Assembly: GCA_963701675.1 (NCBI GenBank)
Contig: OY969623.1
Coordinates: 7,998,001-8,062,000 of the forward strand
Length of the DNA: 64,000 nucleotides
Direction of reading: 5' to 3'
Source: G963701675 sp963701675
GTDB taxonomy: Bacteria; Planctomycetota; Planctomycetia; Gemmatales; Gemmataceae
The position numbers and the translations under genes are program-made. Numbering within the stretch: the stretch's first letter is position 1; each line of letters begins with the position of its first letter. Below, one piece after another: positions 45,270-53,106 of the stretch. The notes beneath the pieces were generated by a model. The model saw nothing but the letters and a program-made list of their open reading frames with translations, was not told the origin of the DNA and did not search any database.

Positions 45270-45594
45270 GTTAGCTCGTTTCTATTTGTGATGTAGCGGA
45301 AACACAACAGGAGATGACGTGCCACGACGTGACGGTACCCCGGCACGTCGTGCAGGCCTCGCGGAAATGTAGACGAGCCATCCAATGAACGCACGACGTG
45401 TCGGAGTACCGCCACGTCGTGGCACGAAGAACGTCGCTAAGTTTGTCAGGAATGCGCTCTAGAGTCCGTATGCGGCGTAAACTCTGAGGTTCGCAAAGAG
45501 CCATCTTTCGTCTTGCAATAGCGGACTACCTTCGCTATGGTCCCGCCCGAAATCTGTTCGTACATTTCGGTAAGTCGGCCGGAGAAGGGGGATC
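45270..45594. repeat. Gene-free stretch holding a pair of inverted palindromic repeats (45319-45353 and 45391-45425)
   Basis: Two 35-base copies lie in opposite orientation, 37 bases apart, with 32 of 35 positions matching after reverse complementation. Each copy is itself a hairpin: arms CACGACGTG and CACGTCGTG around a GGTACC-type centre. This doublet is the structure of REP/BIME-like elements. The rest of the gap carries no gene I can support; about 100 bases before the next start are AT-mixed with no clear promoter. Confidence 0.7.
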
Positions 45595-46116
45595 ATGTCG
45601 GCCAACGTCTACCAGTGCGTCCGTTGTGGGCGCGCACCGCTGGAAAAACTGCGCACGGCGTTCCGGTGCGATCGCTGTCGCACGATCTTCCCCGTACTGT
45701 TCGATGTACCTTTGTTCTTCCCGAAATGGAAGTGCGAGCCGTCGGGATATCGACTACTCCGTGAAACGGCGGTGCATATCTGTAAACGGATCGGGGTGGA
45801 GATGGACAGCATATCCCACTTCATGCTGCAGCAAATCTACTCTTACGATTTTGAAGTGAGCGAACGTAAGCTTGCGGCTATTACCAGTCGATTTCTTGCC
45901 ACAAGTGGGGAAGCGCACGACGAATCACAATGCTTCGATCAATGCGGAATACGGCTTTTTCGGGTCGATAGGGAAGGCCGTGCCTACGGCTTTAGCAGCG
46001 ATATTCATTCCATGCAGGTGTGTCAGCTCGCTGCGCGAAGTGCTCAAAAGGAGCACCAATTCGTGGCCGCCGACACCACGCCGTTCAATCTGACTTTACT
46101 GAACAACGCCGCCTAG
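45595..46116 (+). CDS. Zinc-ribbon protein of unknown function, possibly truncated
   Basis: A 173-residue protein. Residues 7-30 form a zinc ribbon with two CxxC knuckles (YQCVRCGRAP and FRCDRCRTIF), similar to the Trm112-like head found in some methyltransferases. The rest (SHFMLQQIYSYDFEVSER, then GRAYGFSSDIHSMQVCQLA and HQFVAADTTPFNLTLLNNAA) vaguely resembles the middle of a Rossmann methyltransferase, where a SAM-binding strand, acidic residue and D-x-x-PF segment would occur, but the motifs are not clear. It ends abruptly 11 bases before the convergent lipoprotein gene. GGGG precedes the ATG. Confidence 0.5.
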   Translation: MSANVYQCVRCGRAPLEKLRTAFRCDRCRTIFPVLFDVPLFFPKWKCEPSGYRLLRETAVHICKRIGVEMDSISHFMLQQIYSYDFEVSERKLAAITSRFLATSGEAHDESQCFDQCGIRLFRVDREGRAYGFSSDIHSMQVCQLAARSAQKEHQFVAADTTPFNLTLLNNAA

Positions 46117-46127
46117 GGTTGATTGTC

Positions 46128-46793
46128 TCATTGCCCCGCAATGGGTTTGGGAGGCGGTAGGGTTTGCTGCGGCCTGTTCGGGTCTTGCGGGTGCGTCACG
46201 CCGCCCGGCATTAACGCACGCGTGTCCTGCCGAAACGACCGTCGCGTGTTATTACCGCCCGGCCGATTTAACGTCAGTGGATTCTCGGTGAAGTGCGACA
46301 AACCGTTCGCCCCAAGGTAATGCACCTTCAAGACGACGTTCCACACTGGCACATCAGACCGAAACGACCCCCACGGCAAAAATAGAGTATAGCCCCAGCC
46401 AATCGTATCTTTCCGCATGAGCTTCCGCAGACTAATGGGATCGAACTCCCATCGTTCCATCATCACGGGCCCGCCGTCGGAACCTTTTTTCGATGCGTCG
46501 TACAAGTCAACCGTAATGGAGCCGTCACCAGCACGCGGGAAGTCCACATTCGGGCCGAACAGGAAGACGCGGCCGGCGATGCCGGGGTTAGGCTTCCCGT
46601 GGTTGTATGGGTCCGGCGCCAGAATGAGTTCGTTGTTCCAGGCGGCGACGATTTGACAGATTTCACCCGTTGCGGGCACATCGTCTTGCACGAGGAAAGG
46701 ATCGAGGATCACGCATCCCGGCGCGACGCTTCCGGCGAGCAAAGCGGCCGCGAGCATGATGGATGCTCGCTTCGTATTGGTTGCACGTTCCAT
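46128..46793 (-). CDS. Lipoprotein of unknown function
   Basis: A 221-residue lipoprotein: signal segment ASIMLAAALLAGSVAPGC with the lipidated Cys near residue 27. The mature part has GRVFLFGPNVDFPRAGDGSI, then TVDLYDASKK, MMERWEFDPISLRKLMRKD and VPWNVVLKVHYL, a beta-rich fold with no family I can name, and a Pro/Gln-rich tail. ATG 46793 is preferred to an in-frame ATG at 46820. It lies 33 bases downstream of the giant secretin gene and is transcribed with it, so it may be a secretin-associated pilotin-like lipoprotein (inference). Confidence 0.7.
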   Translation of the reverse strand: MERATNTKRASIMLAAALLAGSVAPGCVILDPFLVQDDVPATGEICQIVAAWNNELILAPDPYNHGKPNPGIAGRVFLFGPNVDFPRAGDGSITVDLYDASKKGSDGGPVMMERWEFDPISLRKLMRKDTIGWGYTLFLPWGSFRSDVPVWNVVLKVHYLGANGLSHFTENPLTLNRPGGNNTRRSFRQDTRALMPGGVTHPQDPNRPQQTLPPPKPIAGQ

Positions 46794-46826
46794 CGTGCCG
46801 TCTCCCTTCCGTGAGTGCACTCGCGT

Positions 46827-49800
46827 TTATGGCGAGTTGGGCATCGGTCGTGCCGCCCTGGAATGCATGGTCTCCGGAGCGGCAACGGTGGCGTTCGGCA
46901 TCACCGGCCGCTGTGCTCCACGAAGTCCCGGCGTCCGCGATGTTGAACCCATCGGCGGCGCGTCAGGCATCGGCTGCGGCGGACCGGGCAGTGGTTGCGG
47001 CGGCATCTGCTGCATCGGCGGCGGCGCCGTTTGCATCGGCGCGTGAATCGGCTCGCCAAAAACCGGGTCGCCCAGTGCTGGACCATTCGGTGAGAACACC
47101 GGTCCCGGTTCGGGGAACTCGCAGTTGCCGTCTGGTGATTCAGCTCCCTTGCGCGGCGCGATCGATTCCAGCGCTGGCGGATTGTAGAGCCGAAGTACGT
47201 CGCTCCACATCCAATCCATCTTTCCTGCTTCCTCGGCCAATATCGCTTCCGTGTCGGAGCGGTGGTAAATAATGCGCGGCGTCAGGATCACAATCAACTC
47301 CGATTTCGACTTGACTTGCGTTCGATATCGGAACAGCGCGCCGACGCCGGGCAAGTCGCCGAGCCACGGAATTTTGTTTTCCGCTTTCGCATCCCGGTGC
47401 GTGATTAAGCCGCCGACCACCACAGTCTCGCCATCCTCTGCAAGTATCGTGGTTTCAACCGTCTGGGTATTGAACGGCACCGCGACCGCGCCGTTGCCGA
47501 TGGGGATGTTGCCAGGCGCTACCGAGGAAATCTCGGGCCGGACACGCATGATCACTTTACCGTCGGGGCTGATCCACGGTGTTACCGTCAGTTGCACGCC
47601 GACTGGCCGGTAGTCAACCGACGACTGGCTGACACCGAGGTTGACGGTAGTTCCGGTGACATAGGGGAAATCCTGGCCCACCAAGACGAACGACGACTGA
47701 CGATCCAGTGTCATCAGCATCGGTCGGCTCAACACTTGAAGCCGGCCTTGCTGTTTGAGAGCTCGAACGAGGAGATTGAACGAGTCGCTCGCCGCGGAGA
47801 ACACAAACCCGCCGAAGGACTGGTTAGGCGAATTACGGCCAACGCCCAGGGAGTTGATCCCCTGGAATCCGACGATACTGCGTCCGGGAGCGAATGGGTT
47901 GTTTCCGAGCGGCGCTACCGTGTTGAAGTTAAATCCGGGTTGCGCGATTGGGTTGGTGCTATTTACGGTCACCCCGGCCGGCACGAGCGTTACATTCTCG
48001 CCGCCGGTAATGCCGACGCTGCTTCCCGAAATAAACTGCGTCTGCGGAATGATCCCTCGCTCGAAGAGCACGGGACTCTGCAAGCCGATTTCCACGCCGA
48101 ACTCTTCGTTGCCGGTCAGGTCGACTTGCGCAATCAACGCGTGGACCACGACCTGCGGCGGCTCCTGGTCGATCTGTTGAATGACCCGCATCACCTGGCC
48201 GTAATACTGCGGCGTGGTGCTGATCAACAGTCGATTCGAAACCGCTTCGGAAATGACGACAACTTCTTTTTCGAACGACTGAAACGGCTGCAACTGGTTC
48301 CCACGAGAAAGCACGGTGAGAATGTTGCCGAAAAGACTGGTCAGCGCCTGAGCGACATCCGGAGCTTGCGCATTTTTCAGATGATAGACTTCGATAATGC
48401 GTTCAGGGGCTTTGACATCCTCCAGATAGCGCACGAGGTGGAAGATCATCTCCACATCGCCTGGGCTTCCGGCGACAATCACGCTGTTGGTGCGCGGATC
48501 GGGCACGATTTGCACGGGGATGATCGGCGCTCCCTCGCCACCCGAGACGGTCGACGCGCCCGATCCACCTTGAACGGTGGTGGGCGTTGTTCGCGCTTGC
48601 CCTCCAGTCGGGAACTGCCCGCCCGGAAGTTGCGTCGTCGGCTGTTGCTGTGTCGTCCCGCTCGTGCCCAGGAAAAGCGACTGGATTAGATTCGCCATCG
48701 CGTTGGCGTCGGACTTCAGAAGATTGATGACTTTGATGTCCGACTTCAGTTTCGGCACCACGTCGAGTTCTTGAATGAGCTTCGCGATCAAGTCCATCGT
48801 CTTTTCCGGGGCCGTCACAATCAAGCTGTTGATCCGAGGACTGGACTGAATGTACACGTCTTCGAGCCAACCGGACTGAACCGATTGCCCATTCGGTCCC
48901 GTGAAGCGAATGGTGACATTCTTCGTGGCCGCGCCGGCCGCGCCCGGTTGCGTTGGCGCCTGCAATCCGGGGATAGTCGGCGTCGGCGGACGCCCAGCCG
49001 CCCCCGCGCTCGCGCCGACCGCTTGGGTGATCGCCGTTTGCAGCAACGCGGCCATGTCGTCGGATAGTTGATTAGTAAGCTTGAAAATGCGGACATCGTT
49101 GATTGCGCCTGATTCCTTCGAATCGAGCTTCGCCACAATCTCTCGAATTTGCGTTAGATCAGCAGGCGCCGCTTGAACCAAGATCGAATTCGTGGTTGCA
49201 TCCGGCTGAATTTGAATGAACTTCGCTTCCTGGCCGTACGGCAGGGAAGCGTAGAAGTTGGTCAAGATCGTGGCGACCTGCGTGGCCGACGCCCGAGTCA
49301 GAAAGATTTGGGTCGCCTTGGCGTTGTTCGAAATCGGCCGGTCGAACTTCCGAATCTGCTCTTTGATGTCCTCCATTCGAGCTTCCGGCGCAATCACGAA
49401 GATCGAACTGAGCCGAGGGACCGGGTACATGGCGACAGAGCCTTGCGGCGCTTGTTGTTGCTGGGCGCCGATGAACAAAGGCGAGGCGCCGGTCTGCGGC
49501 CGCGAGATCGTCGAATTCGGTGTAAAGGCCACGCCCTGGAACATCTGTGTCAAGGACTGTGCCAGGTTGGTTGGATCGGCTTGTGACAGCGGCACAAGTT
49601 CAAAGCGAAGCTGGGCGCCGGCGCCCAATTGCCGCAATAGCTCGATGATGCGGATGACCGCGTCTACGTCGGCCTGATTGTTGCCGGTGACGATGAACGA
49701 GCCGAGTTCGTCGAGCGGCACGACCGAAACCGTTGAGCGCGGGGCCTGCAGATTATCACTGGACCCCGTCGCCGGCGGTATTTGAAGCGGTACTTGACCC

Positions 49801-52800
49801 GAAGCTTGTTGAACGCTGTAGCTGGCTTGCTGAATAGAATTCGGCTTTTCGGTTGCCGCCGTCAGGCTGTCGAATTCTCGGTCGAGTTGCGGATCGTAGA
49901 GTGCGAATCCCCGAGGGTCATCCTTGACCCGATGTCCGAAAAAATCCGACCCTCCGCCGGGCGAACTGTTGTTTCGCCCGCGTGGCATTCCTCCGCCGCC
50001 ACCTCCTGGGCGCATCTGCATGCCGCCGCCGCCCGGCATCATGTTTCCGCGGCCGCCACCTTGCATCATCATGCCTGGATTGTTGCCAAATTGCCCCGGG
50101 TTTCCACGTCCGCCGCCCATCATTTGCGGATTAAACTGCGTGTTTCCGCCCATCTGTCCGAAGGAGGCGCCACGATTGTTCATCATTGGATTGTTGCGGC
50201 CCATTTGGTTGCCGAACTGATTACCCTGCATGAAAGGGTTCATTCCTTGATTGCCCATCATGCCGGTGGGTCGCTGCATCGAGGTCATCGGCTGCCCTTG
50301 CATGGCCGCAATCGCCATCTGGGTCGTGTACGGGTCGAGATTCTTCGCGGACACCACACGCACGGTCTTGGAGGCACTGCTGGCGGATTGGTCGAGTTGG
50401 TCCGTCAGATTCAAAATGTCCATGTACATCGGCTTCGTGCAATTGACGATGAGGCTGTTGCTACGGTCGTCGACCGCAACGGACAAAGTCACCCCGCGCG
50501 GATTACCGCTGGCGTCCACACCGCCGCCGCCTTGTCGGCGAAATTGGCCGCCGAACCCGCGCATCCCGCCGACCATGGTGGCGGATGGGGCAGTGCTCAT
50601 GTACTCGGAGTAGACATCCTTAAGGACGTTGGCGACCTCGGTGGCGCTGGTGTTCTTGAATGGGCCGATGATATAGGGCTTGATCAGAGCATCGGCTTCA
50701 TCCGTACCGCTTTCGAGGTCTTTCAAAATGTCGTGAATGATGCGGCGATCGCTGGAATTCGCCCGCACTAGAAGCGCATTCGTTGCCGGGTCCGCGATGA
50801 CCCGCACCTTGTTTTTAGCTGGAGTGACCTGTGCCGCTGGTCCCATGGCCATGCCACGACCGCCGCCCTGGCCGAGCATCTGTAGAAGAGGATTTTGACC
50901 GGCAGGTTGTCGAGGTCCGTTGAAAAACTCGTCGAGCATCTTGGCCGTGTCGACAGCGCTGGCGCGTTTGAGTCGAATGATCTCGAATTCGCCGCTTCCG
51001 CCACCACCGCCAATGACGGTGCGCGCAATACTTGTCGCGTACTCCAACGCGTCAGGATCGTCCGAGGTAATGTAGATCTTGTCACCCACTACGGAGATCG
51101 TCACCGGTTTCGATTGTGGGAGTGGATTCGTATTCGATTCTGCGGGCGTTGTCTTATCTTGCTGTTCGAGCGGTTGTGCGCCGGTGAACTTCGCCGACGG
51201 GGCATCCTGGGCCTCCATCGCGTCGAACCGCGGTCCGCCTTTCTTGTTCAGTCCGTTGTTGTTACTCGGGGCCGAAGTCTTTGGTACTTCCGGAAAACGG
51301 ATGATCACCGGGATGTTGCGATTCTCCTTCATCAGGCGCTCGATTTCCTTGACCGCTGCCGCAGTGTCTTTTCGGCCAGCCGGAAGAATTCGGTAATTGC
51401 CCGCCGTCGCGGTCGGAGTTTCGCCGAGTTTCTGAAGTATGTCTTGAATCTCGGCCACTTGCGATTCCGTGGCGCGGACTACAACGGCGTTGGCGTCCGC
51501 ATCCAAACCGATATACATCGCGGCGGGCTTGTCCGGTTCGATGCCGAACATCTCGCGCAGTCGATCCACCGTGGCCCCGGCATCCAGGACGTTGAGGACG
51601 ATACGCTTCGTTGACGACGCCGACGAAGTTGCATCCAGTATCTTCTTGCCGATCTCGAGTTGATCATCGGATGGGGCGAACACCAAAACGGTGTTCGTAC
51701 CACCGGTCTCAATCCGGATCACCTTCGAGTCCTTGTAGATTTCCTTCATCATCTTGGCGATGGGCTCGGCCGTGCCGGATGGAACCGTGTACATCTTGGT
51801 TTCCGGTACACCCGGCGTGATCGTGGGTTGTCCAGGAGATAGCGCTTTGTCCGCCTCGTCCAGAAATCGCTTGGCCTGTGCGAGAACATCGGCCGCGCCG
51901 GACACGAGGACCTTGTTCAGGCGTTCGTCGGCGTAGACATACGTCGGCTTCTTTCCCGGAGTGGATGCCTGGTTCGGTTGCGGCTGGAACTCCATTCCTT
52001 GGAAGCCGCCGCCAAAGCGACGTTCTCGATCGAATCGACCGCCCTGCGGCATCATGGGCATGGCTGCCGCCGGCGTGTCTTTCGGCAGGCCGAGCATGTC
52101 TTTCAACATGCTCGCCGCGTCGCGTGCCTTGATGTACTTGCAGACGTAACTGAAGCCGCCGCCCTGGGCATCCGGCGCCTTCTCGTAGTCATCGATGAGA
52201 CGCCTGATGCGTTTGATGGTCCGGCCGGTATCTTGAACGACTAATTGGTTCGGCCTTGCAATCGCCGCGATGACGCCGAACGGCCCTTTCATGGGTTCTA
52301 GCTGGGGAGCTAGTTCTTCGGCGCTCAGACTAGTCAACGGAATAACGGCCGACACCAGCTCGGAGTCCCCGTAATTGTCCAGCTCGCTGACGTTGATCCG
52401 CGGAACCTGGGCCGGGTCGATCGGCTGATCGGCCGCGAGAACGCTGAAGGAGCGCGGATGGCGAATGAGTGTGTACTTCTGGGCCTGCAAGGCGTCATTC
52501 AGAATATCGACGATCTCAGGAATCGTGTACTTCCGGTTCTGATCGGGCGAGATGTAGGTGAAACTCCCTTGCGGAATCTTGTCCGTAATCATCGCCAGTC
52601 CAGACGCCTTCGCAAACCACTCGAGCACGCGGTCCCACGGCGCGTTGCGAAACTCGACACCGAAACGACCATTGCTATCTTGAGGAGCTTTCACGGGAGC
52701 CGCCGCCGGCTTTGCGGGAGCTTTATCCTCGTCCTGTGCGCGGGCGTACATCGCCCACATTCCCAAGACGCCCAGGAGCGCCAGCACGGACGTGAGCTTT

Positions 52801-52826
52801 CCCATGTTGCTCGGAATGGCTCGCAT
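46827..52826 (-). CDS. Giant secretin with about 13 N1-type repeats
   Basis: A protein of about 1999 residues, roughly three times the length of GspD or PilQ. After a signal peptide (LTSVLALLGVLGMWAMYARA) comes an N0-like module (RFGVEFRNAPWDRVLEW). I count about 13 secretin N-domains (about 150-1540), each with a beta strand, a helix (such as ASMLKDMLG, VANVLKDVY, VATILTNFY) and a NS/NxLxV strand (TNALLVRANSSD, SNSLIVNC, TNSILVQAAPAD, INSLIVTAPEKT, TNSVIVAGSPGD). One repeat is split by a Gly/Met/Asn-rich insert (about 845-967). The secretin barrel (about 1550-1855) has VVVHALIAQVDLTGNEEFGV, ITHRDAKAENKIPWLGDLP and SELIVILTPRII. A Pro/Met-rich tail follows. AAGGGG supports ATG 52826. Confidence 0.9.
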   Translation of the reverse strand: MRAIPSNMGKLTSVLALLGVLGMWAMYARAQDEDKAPAKPAAAPVKAPQDSNGRFGVEFRNAPWDRVLEWFAKASGLAMITDKIPQGSFTYISPDQNRKYTIPEIVDILNDALQAQKYTLIRHPRSFSVLAADQPIDPAQVPRINVSELDNYGDSELVSAVIPLTSLSAEELAPQLEPMKGPFGVIAAIARPNQLVVQDTGRTIKRIRRLIDDYEKAPDAQGGGFSYVCKYIKARDAASMLKDMLGLPKDTPAAAMPMMPQGGRFDRERRFGGGFQGMEFQPQPNQASTPGKKPTYVYADERLNKVLVSGAADVLAQAKRFLDEADKALSPGQPTITPGVPETKMYTVPSGTAEPIAKMMKEIYKDSKVIRIETGGTNTVLVFAPSDDQLEIGKKILDATSSASSTKRIVLNVLDAGATVDRLREMFGIEPDKPAAMYIGLDADANAVVVRATESQVAEIQDILQKLGETPTATAGNYRILPAGRKDTAAAVKEIERLMKENRNIPVIIRFPEVPKTSAPSNNNGLNKKGGPRFDAMEAQDAPSAKFTGAQPLEQQDKTTPAESNTNPLPQSKPVTISVVGDKIYITSDDPDALEYATSIARTVIGGGGGSGEFEIIRLKRASAVDTAKMLDEFFNGPRQPAGQNPLLQMLGQGGGRGMAMGPAAQVTPAKNKVRVIADPATNALLVRANSSDRRIIHDILKDLESGTDEADALIKPYIIGPFKNTSATEVANVLKDVYSEYMSTAPSATMVGGMRGFGGQFRRQGGGGVDASGNPRGVTLSVAVDDRSNSLIVNCTKPMYMDILNLTDQLDQSASSASKTVRVVSAKNLDPYTTQMAIAAMQGQPMTSMQRPTGMMGNQGMNPFMQGNQFGNQMGRNNPMMNNRGASFGQMGGNTQFNPQMMGGGRGNPGQFGNNPGMMMQGGGRGNMMPGGGGMQMRPGGGGGGMPRGRNNSSPGGGSDFFGHRVKDDPRGFALYDPQLDREFDSLTAATEKPNSIQQASYSVQQASGQVPLQIPPATGSSDNLQAPRSTVSVVPLDELGSFIVTGNNQADVDAVIRIIELLRQLGAGAQLRFELVPLSQADPTNLAQSLTQMFQGVAFTPNSTISRPQTGASPLFIGAQQQQAPQGSVAMYPVPRLSSIFVIAPEARMEDIKEQIRKFDRPISNNAKATQIFLTRASATQVATILTNFYASLPYGQEAKFIQIQPDATTNSILVQAAPADLTQIREIVAKLDSKESGAINDVRIFKLTNQLSDDMAALLQTAITQAVGASAGAAGRPPTPTIPGLQAPTQPGAAGAATKNVTIRFTGPNGQSVQSGWLEDVYIQSSPRINSLIVTAPEKTMDLIAKLIQELDVVPKLKSDIKVINLLKSDANAMANLIQSLFLGTSGTTQQQPTTQLPGGQFPTGGQARTTPTTVQGGSGASTVSGGEGAPIIPVQIVPDPRTNSVIVAGSPGDVEMIFHLVRYLEDVKAPERIIEVYHLKNAQAPDVAQALTSLFGNILTVLSRGNQLQPFQSFEKEVVVISEAVSNRLLISTTPQYYGQVMRVIQQIDQEPPQVVVHALIAQVDLTGNEEFGVEIGLQSPVLFERGIIPQTQFISGSSVGITGGENVTLVPAGVTVNSTNPIAQPGFNFNTVAPLGNNPFAPGRSIVGFQGINSLGVGRNSPNQSFGGFVFSAASDSFNLLVRALKQQGRLQVLSRPMLMTLDRQSSFVLVGQDFPYVTGTTVNLGVSQSSVDYRPVGVQLTVTPWISPDGKVIMRVRPEISSVAPGNIPIGNGAVAVPFNTQTVETTILAEDGETVVVGGLITHRDAKAENKIPWLGDLPGVGALFRYRTQVKSKSELIVILTPRIIYHRSDTEAILAEEAGKMDWMWSDVLRLYNPPALESIAPRKGAESPDGNCEFPEPGPVFSPNGPALGDPVFGEPIHAPMQTAPPPMQQMPPQPLPGPPQPMPDAPPMGSTSRTPGLRGAQRPVMPNATVAAPETMHSRAARPMPNSP

Positions 52827-53106
52827 TACTTTTACCCCTTGCCGAACCACGCGGAGATGACGCGCTCGGAGGCCGCGGTGCGTTGGTTTGCGAATCTCCT
52901 GGCGTTTATTCTATCGGAGCCAACGACGGACCGCGAACGAAATCATCGCGCGGGACCGTATTGTCCTAACATTCGGAAAAGTTGCCCCAGCTTCATTAGC
53001 GAATCCGTTGCATCACCCGAATTTCGCCAAAGTGGCCATGGGCTGCGCAGATTCACCGAACCCTAAAGCAATAGATGGATTTGAATGGCCGAAGTAGCGC
53101 GGGAAT

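Noticed and set aside
45271..45504. Minus-strand open frame of about 77 codons after pgi
   Set aside because: It is made largely of the inverted palindromic repeats and has no ribosome site or family resemblance.
47592..50771. Long plus-strand open frames opposite the secretin gene
   Set aside because: They are reverse-strand shadows of a GC-rich repeat gene: composition is His/Arg/Ala-heavy, no ribosome sites and no recognisable domains.
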